From the NCBI GenBank assembly GCA_964631565.1, contig CAZVYJ010000002.1, positions 1-64,000 on the forward strand: a DNA stretch of 64,000 nt, read 5' to 3'. The notes beneath the pieces are model-generated. The model saw only the letters and a program-made list of their open reading frames with translations, was not told the DNA's origin and did no database searches. The DNA is from CAZVYJ01 sp964631565. Lineage in GTDB: Bacteria > Planctomycetota > Phycisphaerae > SM23-33. This document shows positions 51,304-60,487 of the stretch, piece after piece (position 1 is the stretch's first letter; every line of letters starts with the position of its first letter). A program made the translations under genes and the position numbers.

Positions 51304-51542
51304 GCGGGTTCTCCTAAATATTTCGAAAAGTATCGAAAATCGACCGATTGGCGATTTGCGACACGCCGGCGCCAATAATAGGCTAACAAATTACGCGCAA
51401 GCGAGGCATTTGGCAATAGTGTTGCTGTCTGCGCAGCGGGGAGTTTGATATGCCGCAGGGAGGCTTTCTGCTTGCCAGAGGCGTCGTTGTTGGATAAAAG
51501 CGTAGTCGGGAAAACGGCGTTTCACAATTAAGGAGCTGAAGG

Positions 51543-51809
51543 ATGTGGGAAAAACACACGATTCTGGGCATTCATATCACGGACAGGGTCAAGGAAGCCT
51601 CCGAGGTTCAGAAACTGCTCACCGCGTATGGCAGCCAGATACAAACCCGCCTGGGCCTGCACGAGGTTGAAAAAGGCAAGTCGGCCCCGAACGGCCTGAT
51701 ACTGCTCGAAATGGTCGGACCCGACGCAAAAATCCATGAGATGGCCGACAAGCTCAACGCTCTCGAAGGCGTCGAAGTCCAGAGCATGGTTTTTCATCAT
51801 CCGAGCTAG
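51543..51809 (+). CDS. TM1266-family (iron-only hydrogenase system regulator-like) small protein
   Basis: An 88-residue ACT-like protein. The pattern ILGIHITDRVKEASEVQKLLTAYGSQIQTRLGLHE and MADKLNALEGVEVQSMVFHHPS matches the TM1266-type family, whose genes often lie beside [FeFe]-hydrogenase maturation genes. None of those (hydE, hydF, hydG) are in this window. A role in hydrogenase control is therefore only a family-based guess. Confidence 0.7.
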   Translation: MWEKHTILGIHITDRVKEASEVQKLLTAYGSQIQTRLGLHEVEKGKSAPNGLILLEMVGPDAKIHEMADKLNALEGVEVQSMVFHHPS

Positions 51810-51819
51810 TCGTTTTGTG

Positions 51820-51882
51820 GGGTGGCACGGCCCCTCAGGGGCCGTGTTGTCGAACACGGGTTGCAAGCAACCTGTGGCACCC
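51820..51882. repeat. Family A double-hairpin repeat, copy A6
   Basis: Hairpins CACGGCCCCTcAGGGGCCGTG and CACGGGTTGCaaGCAACCtGTG, bounded by GGGTGGCAC and GTGGCACCC. It begins directly after the TM1266-like gene. The hairpin sequences are new but the layout is the family's. Confidence 0.8.
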
Positions 51883-51942
51883 ATTATGGCGACGGTACTG
51901 GACAGTATCTGCCGGCGGCAATATCATGTCGCCGTATTGATT

Positions 51943-52040
51943 GGAAAGTAGATAGTAGAAAGCAAGCTGCAGGAGAGCGACATTGGCTGATTGCGGAGCA
52001 GGGCGATGTTTCAATTCTCCACTTTCTACTGCTCTCCTGC
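51943..52040. repeat. Family D inverted repeat, copy D3
   Basis: GCAGGAGAGC (51969-51978) and GCTCTCCTGC (52031-52040) pair perfectly; GGAAAGTAGATAGTAGAAAG can pair with CTTTCTACT near 52023. The inner GACATTGGCTGATTGCGGAG resembles D2. It lies just upstream of the tRNA gene. Confidence 0.6.
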
Positions 52041-52064
52041 TCTGGCTGTCATTTAGGACATCTC

Positions 52065-52150
52065 GGCCTGGTGGCGGAATTGGCAGACGCAAGGGATTTA
52101 AAATCCCTTGACCCGTAAGGGTCGTGCGGGTTCGACCCCCGCCCGGGCCA
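52065..52150 (+). tRNA. tRNA-Leu (anticodon TAA)
   Basis: 86-base tRNA with acceptor GGCCTGG/CCGGGCC (one G-T pair), D arm with TGGCAGACGCA, anticodon stem AGGGA/TCCCT and a seven-base loop TTTAAAA giving anticodon TAA (52099-52101). A long variable arm (ACCCGTAAGGGT) and T arm GCGGG TTCGACC CCCGC follow; discriminator A. CCA is not encoded. It would read UUA and, by wobble, UUG. Confidence 0.95.
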
Positions 52151-52283
52151 TGCATTTCAACACGAATTTCTGATATGTGTGCAGCTGTTGTAACATAAAT
52201 TGATTTTTTCAGGTCAGAGATACCCTCTGTTCCTACAATTATAGCAACCCAACACGTGTCATCTAAAAGGAAAGGGGCATGTT

Positions 52284-52898
52284 ATGAAAAGAGCACATCT
52301 GGCAGGTTTTTCCGCACTCATTGCGTTTTTCCTGATTACGGCAGTCGCGTTCGCCGATGATCCGCCTCCTGCGAGCGAGACCGGCGAAACGCCCAAGGTG
52401 ACCGGCCTGGAAAGGGCGGAGGAAAAAGCCCAGGAAAACTTCCTGGAAAAGATGGAAAAGGAAGAGGCCAAGCATCGCGAAAGGATGGCCAAACTCGACA
52501 GGCTCGAAAAGCTGATGCAGGAAAAGAACAACGAAAAGGCCCTGAAGCGCATACAGGCAGCCAGGGAAAAGGAAATCAAGCGGCATGACCGCGTGATGGA
52601 CCGCCTGAGAAAGCACGACGAACAGGCCACCAAAAAATTCGATGAGAAAATCGAAAAGCTGAAGAAGAAAGAGGAAGAAAAGGCCAAGGAAGAAGCCAAA
52701 GGCAAGTCTGAAGACAAGGAAGAAAAAGCCAAGTCTGAAGATAAGGACAAGGGCAAGGCCGAAGACAAGGCTAAGGGCAAGTCCGAGGATAAGGCCAAGG
52801 ATAAAGGTAAGGACAAGGCCAAGGGCAAGGCCGGAAAGACCGACGGCAGCGACAACGTTGATGACGACGAAGAGGTATACGAAGAGGAAGCAAAGTAG
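52284..52898 (+). CDS. Secreted Lys/Glu-rich low-complexity protein
   Basis: A 204-residue protein with a signal peptide (FSALIAFFLITAVAFA). The body is highly charged: a predicted coiled-coil (EKAQENFLEKMEKEEAKHRERM..LEKLMQEKNNEKALKRI) followed by KSEDK-type repeats (KGKSEDKAKDKGKDKAKGK) and a short acidic C-terminus (DNVDDDEEVYEEEAK). Good Shine-Dalgarno (AAAGGAAAGGGG). Function unknown; charge-rich surface or stress proteins look like this. The next gene is an acidic lipoprotein. Confidence 0.75.
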   Translation: MKRAHLAGFSALIAFFLITAVAFADDPPPASETGETPKVTGLERAEEKAQENFLEKMEKEEAKHRERMAKLDRLEKLMQEKNNEKALKRIQAAREKEIKRHDRVMDRLRKHDEQATKKFDEKIEKLKKKEEEKAKEEAKGKSEDKEEKAKSEDKDKGKAEDKAKGKSEDKAKDKGKDKAKGKAGKTDGSDNVDDDEEVYEEEAK

Positions 52899-52988
52899 AC
52901 CGCTTGAATCGCGAGAAAGAGCAGAATCAGAACTGCATTAAACCGGTAACAGGCTCATACTTCAGCCTGTTTTGAAAGGATATAGAAC

Positions 52989-53228
52989 ATGCCACGTTCA
53001 ATTCACACTTTTAAAATAATCGTCGTGATATTGCTGCTGTTTGTGGGAGTAACGCTGCTCGGCTGCAATAAGGATGAGTCTGCTCCCAAGACAACCCCGG
53101 AGCCTGAAACCGTCAAGACCAACGAGGAATACCGTCAGCAGGCGGAAAAGGAAATCACGGAAGATAATGCAGATGAATCGCTGACTACTATTGAGGTCGA
53201 GATCAGCGGCGACACGGACGAGCAGTAA
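52989..53228 (+). CDS. Small acidic lipoprotein
   Basis: A 79-residue protein with a lipobox signal (IIVVILLLFVGVTLLGC) and an acidic, Pro/Thr/Glu-rich mature part of ~50 residues. No family recognised. It follows the Lys-rich secreted protein after ~90 bases; opposite charges make an interaction possible but untested. Confidence 0.65.
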   Translation: MPRSIHTFKIIVVILLLFVGVTLLGCNKDESAPKTTPEPETVKTNEEYRQQAEKEITEDNADESLTTIEVEISGDTDEQ

Positions 53229-53445
53229 CCAAACGGCATATTACGGTTTCATTCGCCTGTTGTTCCGCAGTATGCACTGCAAGGGGTATTGGTGTGCGCA
53301 TCGGTCAGCTTTACTCGTATTTTCACATATTTCCGGAACCGTTACCGCTTCCTGTGGTTGACTACTTAAGGCAGTTTGAGTAACAACATGATTCAGTACA
53401 GGAATCCGATGCGGCATCACCCCTGAAAAACACGGGAGCAAGGCA

Positions 53446-56400
53446 ATGAAACCGACTACTTCCGGCAGTTGTACGGTCATCATTCTGGCGATTTTTGCGG
53501 CCCTTTCGATTGTCGCCTGCATAGCGTTTCCGGCCGCCGCGCAGGAACAGCAGCGAGAAGTGATTTTCTCCGACGATTTCAGCAAACCGTCCGACCGCTG
53601 GCAGAGTTTCGCCGGCGCGTGGGCGGTGGCTGACGGCGTGATGAAACAGACCGTGCCCGGCTACGACCTGGGCATTGTCGTCTGCGACCTGTACCTGTGC
53701 TGCGACTACCGTTTCGAGACGAAGGTCCGTTTGGTCGAAGGCGGCGAAGGGGCCGGGCTGTACTGGAACGTGCCCGACGCCAAGACCGGCGAAAACGGCA
53801 ACATGGCCCGCTCCGAGGGCGAAGGCCCGCTGATGTACGGGTGGATGGACGGGCGATTCTATAACTGCGTCGGCTGGGGCACGGGCACGAAGCTCAAGGA
53901 CAAGCAGTGGCACACAATCCGCCTCGACGTGCGGAACTCCGACGGTTCGTTCGACCTGTACTGGGACGACGCGAAAGTCGTCGATAACGGCAAGGTCCGC
54001 AGCCGCGAAGGCTACGTTGGCCTGCAGACGTCGATGGGCAGCTTCGAGTTCGACGACGTGAAAATATCGGTGGTCAAGGGCGCCGACTGGCAGCGTCAGC
54101 CGCTTGGCCGCGTCGCGCCTGAATGGGCCATACCGACAGCCGTCCTGCCGAACGGCGACGCGGTCTACCCGATATGGAACAAGAACATCGTTCAGATTAT
54201 CTCGCAGGACGGCAAGCTGGTGCGGGAGTTCGGCGCAACCGGCGACGGGCCTGACCAGCTCAGCCTGCCGACGGCGGCCGCCGTGGACAAGGCCGGCAAC
54301 ATCTACATCGCCGAGGCCGGCAACAACCGCGTGCAGGTGTTCGACTCGCAGGGCCATCACCTGCGGTTCATCAATGGCGATTTTAAGGCGCCCAGCGGCG
54401 TGGCCGTTGACGACAAGGATCGCTTATGGGTGGTCGGCGGCGGAGACTGCCGCCTCTACTGCGTTGGGAAGAATAAAAAAGTAGATTCGTACAGCTTTCT
54501 CAAAGATAGCGCCATACAGGCCAGCAGGCTGGGGAGGATTGCCTTTATCGACGGCAAGCTGTACGTCGCGGACAGCGGCAACCGCCGCGTCATGGTTTGC
54601 GATACAAATGAATTAACGCTCGAACCGAAGTGGATTCAGCTCGACGCTGTCAGCGAGCCGTGCGCCGTGGCGAAGGTCGGCGGGCTGTTCGTCGTCACCA
54701 CGTGGCGAGGCATGTCGGTTTACGACGCCGACTGGAAGCACCTTGCCGATTACAGCGGCAGGGCGTCAAAGGCCAACTGGCCGCACCAGACGAAATTCGA
54801 CGCCGCGGGCAAGCTCATCCAGCCTGTAATCGACCCGTCCCTGGCCAAGTCCATCGAGCTTTACAAGCACTGCGTCCCGGTTGACAAAAAACTTTCGGAT
54901 GCGTGGCTGAAGAGCCTCTACGAAAAAGGCTCACCGACAGAATACTGGGGCAGCGAGCTTGACTACATCAACATGCCCATAGGCGGCATCGGCGCGGGTC
55001 AGCTTTATCTCCACGGCGACGGCACGCTGGGCTGCTGGAGGCTGTTTAACCGCACTCCGCCGACTGAGATAGGCCAGGGCTTCGCCGTTATCGCCGAGAC
55101 GGCCGACGGCGCGGTCAGCCGCAGGCTGAACCGGCAGGATTTTCCAAAAGCGAAATTCCGCGGCGAGTATCCGGTCGGCACGGTGCAGTACCGCGACGAA
55201 AATTTCCCGCTGGAGGCCACGCTGGAGGCGTTTACGCCGTTCATTCCGCTGGACAGCGACGATTCGACGCTGCCTGCGACGATGTTCCGCGTGACAGTCA
55301 AAAACATATCCGACATGCCGGTCAAGGCATCCGTGCTCGGCTGGCTCGATAACGGCGTATTTGCGTTCTCGAAGTCGAAAATGGTCGGTGTCAAGCACAC
55401 ACGCGTCAGCCGCGTCGACGGCGGCACCATGATGCTGCACACCGCCGGCCAGTGGCAGGCCCAGGCTGACAGTAAGCCGCGCGAAGACATACTTATCACC
55501 GACTTCAACGGCGACAATTACGGCCAGTGGAAGGCGACGGGCGACGCATTCGGCGACAAGCCGGCAGCACTGCCGGACGGCAGGAAACTGGTGCATACAT
55601 ACATTCCCGGGCAGGACGGCCCGCAGGGCACGCTGACCTCGCCGGAGTTCAATATAGAACGGCCGTTCATCAATCTGCTTATCGCCGGCGGCGGGCATGT
55701 GGGCCAGACATGCGTCAATGTGGTCGTTAACGACAAGGTGGTCGCGAGCATCTGCGGCGAGAACAACGGTAATCTCGCCCTTCGCACGCTGGACGTAAGC
55801 CGCTATCAGGGCCAGAAGGCTCATATAGAAATTCTGGACCGGGTCTCCGGCGGGTGGGGGCACATCATAGTTGACGACATAAAGCAGTCCGACACGCCGG
55901 CCGCAGTGGACCTGACCACACTCGTTGACAACGGCTCGATGACGCTTGTGCTCGCCGAAGAGGCCGAGTGCGCCGAGATGCTCCAGGCGACGATTTCGTC
56001 GGCGAACGAAAATTCGAAAAATCTCGACGACGTCCAGGCCGCCGAGGATATCGACTATCCTCTGGATGAAACGCACAACGCGGCCCTGGCGGCTCCGGAG
56101 GCGGAGCTTGCTCCCGGCCAGCAGCGAACGTACGTGTTCGCGCTGGCGTGGTATTTTCCCATGCGGGCCGAAGGCAAGGCCTATGCCGACCGCTTCGCCG
56201 ACGCCGCAGACGTGGCGAAGTACGTCCTCCAGCGGCGAGAAAAGCTGACAGCCGACACGATGAAATGGCGCGACACCTACTACGACAGCACGCTGCCGAC
56301 GTGGCTGCTCGACCGCCTGCACGCACCGGTGAGCACGCTGGCGACCGACACGTGCGAGATGTGGAAAGGCCCGCGCTTCTGGGCATGGGAAGGCGTCGTC

Positions 56401-57747
56401 TGCTGCGAGGGCACGTGCACACACGTGTGGAACTACGAGCACGCCATGGCGATGCTGTTTCCCGATCTTGAGCGGACGATCCGCGACAAGCAGGACTTCG
56501 GCCAGGCGTTCTACGAGGACGGGCTGGTCGGCTTCCGCAGCAACTGGCAGCGGTACGCTGCCGACGGTCAGTGCGGAACCATTCTCAAGGCATACCGCGA
56601 GCACAGGATGTCGGCCGATGACGCATTCCTCAAACGCAACTGGCCGAAAATTAAAAAGGCGCTCGAGTATTCTATAAATCAGGACGGCAACGACGACGGC
56701 CTCATCGAGAACGCCCAGCACAACACGTACGACATAGATTTCTACGGCGCCAATACGTTCGTCGGGTCGCTTTACCTTGCGGCGCTGCGGGCCGGCGAGC
56801 AGATGGCCGACGAAATGGGCGACGCCGAGTTCGCCGCACGCTGCCGGAAGATTTTCGACAGCGGCATGAAACTTTCCTGCGAGAGGCTGTGGAACGGCGA
56901 GTATTTCATACAGCAGGTGGACCTGCAGAAGTATCCCGGCTCGCAGTACGCCGACGGCTGCCTCGCCGACCAGATGTTCGGCCAGAACTGGGCTCACCTG
57001 CTGAACCTGGGCTACATATACCCGGCCGAGCGGGTCCGCAGCTCGCTTGAGTCGGTGTGGAAATACAACTGGGCGCCCGACACGGGCCCGCAGAACGCCA
57101 TGCACGTACCGGAGCGGTGGTTCGTCCGAAACAGCGGCGAGCCGGGGCTATTCATCTGCACCTGGCCGAAGAGCAGGCACATGGAAGGCGCGTCGGTGCG
57201 CTATCGCGATGAGGTGTGGACCGGCATCGAGTACCAGGTCGCCGGCGGCATGATATGGGAAGGCATGACGGACGAGCCGCTGTCGATTATCCGGGCAGTC
57301 CACGAACGCTACACGCCCGCACACAGGCGCAATCCGTACGATGAAGTCGAGTGCGGCGACCATTACGCAAGGGCGATGGCCAGCTGGGGCGTATATGCCG
57401 CCCTCTGCGGTTACGATTACCATGGGCCGAAGGGGCATATAGGCTTCGCGCCGAAGCTGACGCCGGAAAACTTCCGGGCCGCCTTCACCGCAGCCGAGGG
57501 CTGGGGCACGTTCAGCCAGACCCGCAAAGACGGCGGCCAGACCGACCGCATCGAGGTGAAGTGGGGCAAACTGCGGGTAAACACGCTGTCGTTTGCCGTC
57601 GCCGGCGAAGCTGCGGACGTGAAGGTGACCGCGGCAGGCGAGGCGGTACCGTGCACACACGCTGTCAAAGACGGCCGGCTGGAAATCACGCTGCAGAACA
57701 GCGTTACTCTACTCGCCGGCGAGTCGCTGGAAGTCGGGATTCGCTGA
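53446..57747 (+). CDS. GH116-like glycoside hydrolase with N-terminal NHL repeats and jelly-roll domain
   Basis: A 1433-residue secreted fusion (signal: VIILAIFAALSIVACIAFPAAA). About residues 35-210 form a LamG/3-keto-disaccharide hydrolase-like sandwich (VIFSDDFSKPSDRWQSFAGAW). Residues ~215-470 contain NHL repeats (KAGNIYIAEAGNNRVQVFDS). From ~500 begins the GH116/DUF608 region (YINMPIGGIGAGQLYLHGDG). Catalytic-domain motifs include CCEGTCTHVWNYEHAM at ~985, where the nucleophile Glu of the family is expected, and IENAQHNTYDIDFYGANTF, carrying the expected acid/base Asp. GH116 enzymes cleave beta-glucosides or xylosides. Roles of the other two domains are unknown. Confidence 0.8.
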   Translation: MKPTTSGSCTVIILAIFAALSIVACIAFPAAAQEQQREVIFSDDFSKPSDRWQSFAGAWAVADGVMKQTVPGYDLGIVVCDLYLCCDYRFETKVRLVEGGEGAGLYWNVPDAKTGENGNMARSEGEGPLMYGWMDGRFYNCVGWGTGTKLKDKQWHTIRLDVRNSDGSFDLYWDDAKVVDNGKVRSREGYVGLQTSMGSFEFDDVKISVVKGADWQRQPLGRVAPEWAIPTAVLPNGDAVYPIWNKNIVQIISQDGKLVREFGATGDGPDQLSLPTAAAVDKAGNIYIAEAGNNRVQVFDSQGHHLRFINGDFKAPSGVAVDDKDRLWVVGGGDCRLYCVGKNKKVDSYSFLKDSAIQASRLGRIAFIDGKLYVADSGNRRVMVCDTNELTLEPKWIQLDAVSEPCAVAKVGGLFVVTTWRGMSVYDADWKHLADYSGRASKANWPHQTKFDAAGKLIQPVIDPSLAKSIELYKHCVPVDKKLSDAWLKSLYEKGSPTEYWGSELDYINMPIGGIGAGQLYLHGDGTLGCWRLFNRTPPTEIGQGFAVIAETADGAVSRRLNRQDFPKAKFRGEYPVGTVQYRDENFPLEATLEAFTPFIPLDSDDSTLPATMFRVTVKNISDMPVKASVLGWLDNGVFAFSKSKMVGVKHTRVSRVDGGTMMLHTAGQWQAQADSKPREDILITDFNGDNYGQWKATGDAFGDKPAALPDGRKLVHTYIPGQDGPQGTLTSPEFNIERPFINLLIAGGGHVGQTCVNVVVNDKVVASICGENNGNLALRTLDVSRYQGQKAHIEILDRVSGGWGHIIVDDIKQSDTPAAVDLTTLVDNGSMTLVLAEEAECAEMLQATISSANENSKNLDDVQAAEDIDYPLDETHNAALAAPEAELAPGQQRTYVFALAWYFPMRAEGKAYADRFADAADVAKYVLQRREKLTADTMKWRDTYYDSTLPTWLLDRLHAPVSTLATDTCEMWKGPRFWAWEGVVCCEGTCTHVWNYEHAMAMLFPDLERTIRDKQDFGQAFYEDGLVGFRSNWQRYAADGQCGTILKAYREHRMSADDAFLKRNWPKIKKALEYSINQDGNDDGLIENAQHNTYDIDFYGANTFVGSLYLAALRAGEQMADEMGDAEFAARCRKIFDSGMKLSCERLWNGEYFIQQVDLQKYPGSQYADGCLADQMFGQNWAHLLNLGYIYPAERVRSSLESVWKYNWAPDTGPQNAMHVPERWFVRNSGEPGLFICTWPKSRHMEGASVRYRDEVWTGIEYQVAGGMIWEGMTDEPLSIIRAVHERYTPAHRRNPYDEVECGDHYARAMASWGVYAALCGYDYHGPKGHIGFAPKLTPENFRAAFTAAEGWGTFSQTRKDGGQTDRIEVKWGKLRVNTLSFAVAGEAADVKVTAAGEAVPCTHAVKDGRLEITLQNSVTLLAGESLEVGIR

Positions 57748-57844
57748 TATTCCGCCGGCTCACTTGAGTTGGGTGCGTCTGAAAGGTTATCATGCCTGTG
57801 ATATCCCTTGCGCAGACTTTGTTTCTCCGTTTTGTTCGTCCGCT

Positions 57845-57957
57845 TCTGTTTGAAAAGGTTTATCCCGCGCGGCGGCCTTCCCAGACCGCCGTGGAGGAAT
57901 GGTCGATTTTACGGGTGGCGGCCTGGGAAGGCCGCTACCCTGAACAAACTTTAACAG
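57845..57957. repeat. Family A-type repeat, copy A8
   Basis: Hairpin GGCGGccttcccagaCCGCC and hairpin GCGGCCtgggaaGGCCGC, outer arms CTGTTTGAAAAGG and AAACTTTAACAG. The arm core agrees with A2 and A7. It occupies the gap between the GH116 fusion and the dehydratase-like gene. Confidence 0.6.
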
Positions 57958-58022
57958 ATGCAGATTTTTGCACGGGGAGCCTCGTGGCTTTCGGCGGCGA
58001 TACCGGAATGGGAGCGTTATAA

Positions 58023-59276
58023 ATGAGCGGCTGCTGCGGTAAGAAAAAAGTCAATGTCAAATCAACCGACCCATGTTGCCCGCCTGATGCGTGCGGCTCG
58101 GCCCGCAGCGGCGACGCTTCCGGCCAGTGCCCGATGTCGCATTTCGGCAGGATGATAGAGAACTGCTACGATTTCGCGACGGCCGCCAAAAAGGCCGGCC
58201 GGCCCATCGTCGGCATAATGTGCGAATACACGCCTCGCGAGCTGATAATGGCCGCCGGTGCGGTGCCGGTCTGCCTGTGCGGCGGGTCGGCGGAGACTAT
58301 ACCCGCTGCCGAAGAATATCTGCCGGCCAATCTCTGCCCGCTCATAAAATCCACGTTCGGCTACCACGTCCAGCGGTCCAACCCGTTCCTGGAGATGGCC
58401 GACCTCATAGTCGCCGAGACCACCTGCGACGGAAAGAAGAAGATGTACGAGCTGCTCGCCGAATCGCGGGACGTCTGCGTACTCGAGCTGCCGCAGAAAC
58501 AGAACGACGCCGACGCGCTTTCGCACTGGAAGGCGGAAATCCGCAAGCTGAAGGAACGCCTCGAAAAGAAATTCGGCGTCGAAATAACCGACGAAAAACT
58601 CCGCGAATCGATAGCTGCGATGAACCGCGAACGGTCGCTGCGTCGCGAGCTGGCCGGCCTGATGGCCGCCGACCGCCCGCCGATTACCGGCAGGCAGCTG
58701 CTGGACCTCAAGAGCAGCATTTCGTGCATGCCGGCCGACATGAAGCAGTACGCTGCGATACTGAAAAAGCTTTCGTCGGCCGGCGCTGCAAAAGACGCCG
58801 CGAAAAACGCCAAAAAAGTCCGCGTGCTGCTGACGGGCGTGCCGATTGTCCACGGCGCCGAGCGCGTGGTCGAGATAATCGAGGACCACGGCGGCCTGGT
58901 CGTATGCATGGAGAACTGCACCGGCATAAAGCCGATTCTCGAAGATGTCGACGTTGCCGCCGACAGTCTAATCGACGCGATTGCCGAGAAATATTACCAC
59001 CTGCCGTGCTCGGTTATGACGCTCAATAACGACCGGCTGGAATCGCTCCGCCGACTCGCCGGACGGTTCCGACCGGACTGCATCATCGAACTTGTCTGGC
59101 AGGCGTGCCTCACATACGACGTCGAATCAGCAAGGGTGAGAAAATTCGCCGAGAACGAGCTGAAGCTGCCTTATCTGCGGCTGGAGACGGACTACTCGAC
59201 GTCGGACTCGGCGAGAATCGCCGTCCGCGTCGAGGCGCTTTACGAAACCGTCAGGACCGCCCGGCCATGCGACTGA
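58023..59276 (+). CDS. 2-hydroxyacyl-CoA dehydratase-family (double-cubane-cluster type) protein
   Basis: A 417-residue HgdB/FldC-family protein. It has a Cys-rich N-terminus (MSGCCGKKK..DPCCPPDACGS) and then family motifs GIMCEYTPRELIMAAGAVPV, NLCPLIKSTFGY, ETTCDGKKKMYELL, ENCTGIKPI, LPCSVMTLNNDR and WQACLTYDVESARV, whose Cys suit a double-cubane [8Fe-9S] cluster as in YjiM-like reductases. It needs an ATP-dependent activase, and one is encoded three genes on. The substrate is unknown. The extra N-terminal CC motifs suggest an added cluster or metal site. Confidence 0.85.
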   Translation: MSGCCGKKKVNVKSTDPCCPPDACGSARSGDASGQCPMSHFGRMIENCYDFATAAKKAGRPIVGIMCEYTPRELIMAAGAVPVCLCGGSAETIPAAEEYLPANLCPLIKSTFGYHVQRSNPFLEMADLIVAETTCDGKKKMYELLAESRDVCVLELPQKQNDADALSHWKAEIRKLKERLEKKFGVEITDEKLRESIAAMNRERSLRRELAGLMAADRPPITGRQLLDLKSSISCMPADMKQYAAILKKLSSAGAAKDAAKNAKKVRVLLTGVPIVHGAERVVEIIEDHGGLVVCMENCTGIKPILEDVDVAADSLIDAIAEKYYHLPCSVMTLNNDRLESLRRLAGRFRPDCIIELVWQACLTYDVESARVRKFAENELKLPYLRLETDYSTSDSARIAVRVEALYETVRTARPCD

Positions 59277-59386
59277 TAATGACGTTATAACCTTCAGCAA
59301 GTAAAAACTTCGGATTTGCCTGTTAGAGCTTTAGATTTACATGTTAGCCCAGCCCGTAAGGGAAATCGTTGGTCTCTTAAAGAATC

Positions 59387-59462
59387 AGCCCCATAAGGGG
59401 CGGCAGAAATGAAATCCGATATTGTTTTCACATTAAAATATGTGTCGCCCCTGACGGGGCTT
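59387..59462. repeat. Family E inverted repeat
   Basis: AGCCCCATAAGGGGCGGCA at the left and TCGCCCCTGACGGGGCTT at the right are inverted, with an AT-rich centre. It separates the first dehydratase-like gene from the second. Similar repeats are familiar from Bacteroidota and Planctomycetota genomes. Confidence 0.6.
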
Positions 59463-59487
59463 GTTCATGTTAAATGCGATCCGTTTA

Positions 59488-59507
59488 CCCACGGCTTACG
59501 CCGTGGG
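59488..59507. repeat. Small perfect hairpin
   Basis: CCCACGGCttacGCCGTGGG has 8-base arms and a 4-base loop. It follows repeat E directly, ~45 bases upstream of the second dehydratase-like gene. Confidence 0.7.
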
Positions 59508-59554
59508 CTACAATCTGAATTTACGCTGGTTAATATCGTAGTGCGTCTTGTCAT

Positions 59555-60487
59555 ATGAAAAAAGCAGCCTACAGTTGCGCTTACGTGCCGGCCGAGTGGA
59601 TTGCGGCACATCGCCTTCAGCCGGTCAGGGTGCAGCCGTCCTCGCGGGCGGCCGACGCCGTCGGCGAAAGGGAGGGCGTCTGCCATTATCTCCGCTGGTT
59701 CGTCAACACCGTGTCGCAGGCCGCCCATACCCATACGGGGGCTATCGCTCCGGGTCCCTGTGGGATCGCCGCCGACGCCGTCGTCGTCACGACTGTCTGC
59801 GACCAGATGCGACGGTCGCCGGAACTTATATCTCTCTTTTCCGGCGTGCCGGTTTTTCTCATGCACGTGCCGGCGACGTGGCAAAGCCCGGCCTCCATGA
59901 AATACTACATCGACGAGCTTGTCCGACTGGGCGATTTTCTCGTCGGTATCGGCGGCGTGAAGCCTTCCGACGACGAACTGGCAGCCGTCATGCTCGAATA
60001 TGAACAGAAGCGGCAGGCCCGCGGCGACAACGATGAAAAAACCGGCGGCGTTCCGCTCGCGATTGTCGGCGGCGAGCTGACAGGTGACGACTCGGCGATA
60101 GCCGACATTGTCCGCCGCTGCGGCGGCAGGATTGCGCTGGACGCTACGGATTTCGGGCAGCGGACGATACCGGGCAGGTTCGACCGCCGCAATATTCGCA
60201 AATCGCCGCTGATCGAGCTGGCGTCGGCCTATTTCGGCGCGATTCCGCACGCGTTCTGCCGGCCCAACAGCGAGCTGTTCCGCTATCTTCGCAGGGAAAT
60301 CGACGCCCACGGAATTCGCGGCATCATCTTCCGCCGCTACCAGTGGTGCGACATCTGGAACGCCGAGCTGCCGCGGCTGCGCGAGTGGGCCGGCGTGCCG
60401 GTGCTCGACCTCGACGGCGCAGAAGACGGGCACGAGACCGCCCGCCTCACCGGACGCGTGCAGGCGTTCATGGAGATGCTCCGATGA
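59555..60487 (+). CDS. 2-hydroxyacyl-CoA dehydratase-family subunit-like protein (short)
   Basis: A 310-residue HgdB-related protein. YSCAYVPAEWIAAHRLQPVRV is the family N-terminus (cf. PREL-type motif), CHYLRWFVNTV and VVTTVCDQMRRSPEL carry Cys of the cluster region, and FVGIGGVKPSDDELAAVM and YQWCDIWNAELPRLREW the C-terminal region. It is shorter than usual dehydratase subunits by about 70 residues. The start is ATG at 59555 with a weak ribosome site. It overlaps the next gene by ATGA, so both are made together. Confidence 0.8.
   Translation: MKKAAYSCAYVPAEWIAAHRLQPVRVQPSSRAADAVGEREGVCHYLRWFVNTVSQAAHTHTGAIAPGPCGIAADAVVVTTVCDQMRRSPELISLFSGVPVFLMHVPATWQSPASMKYYIDELVRLGDFLVGIGGVKPSDDELAAVMLEYEQKRQARGDNDEKTGGVPLAIVGGELTGDDSAIADIVRRCGGRIALDATDFGQRTIPGRFDRRNIRKSPLIELASAYFGAIPHAFCRPNSELFRYLRREIDAHGIRGIIFRRYQWCDIWNAELPRLREWAGVPVLDLDGAEDGHETARLTGRVQAFMEMLR

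Noticed and set aside
54931..57105. 724-codon minus-strand ORF
   Set aside because: Antisense shadow of the GH116-like gene.
57792..58022. 76-codon plus-strand ORF ahead of the first dehydratase-like gene
   Set aside because: It translates repeat A8 and has no ribosome site or protein-like pattern.
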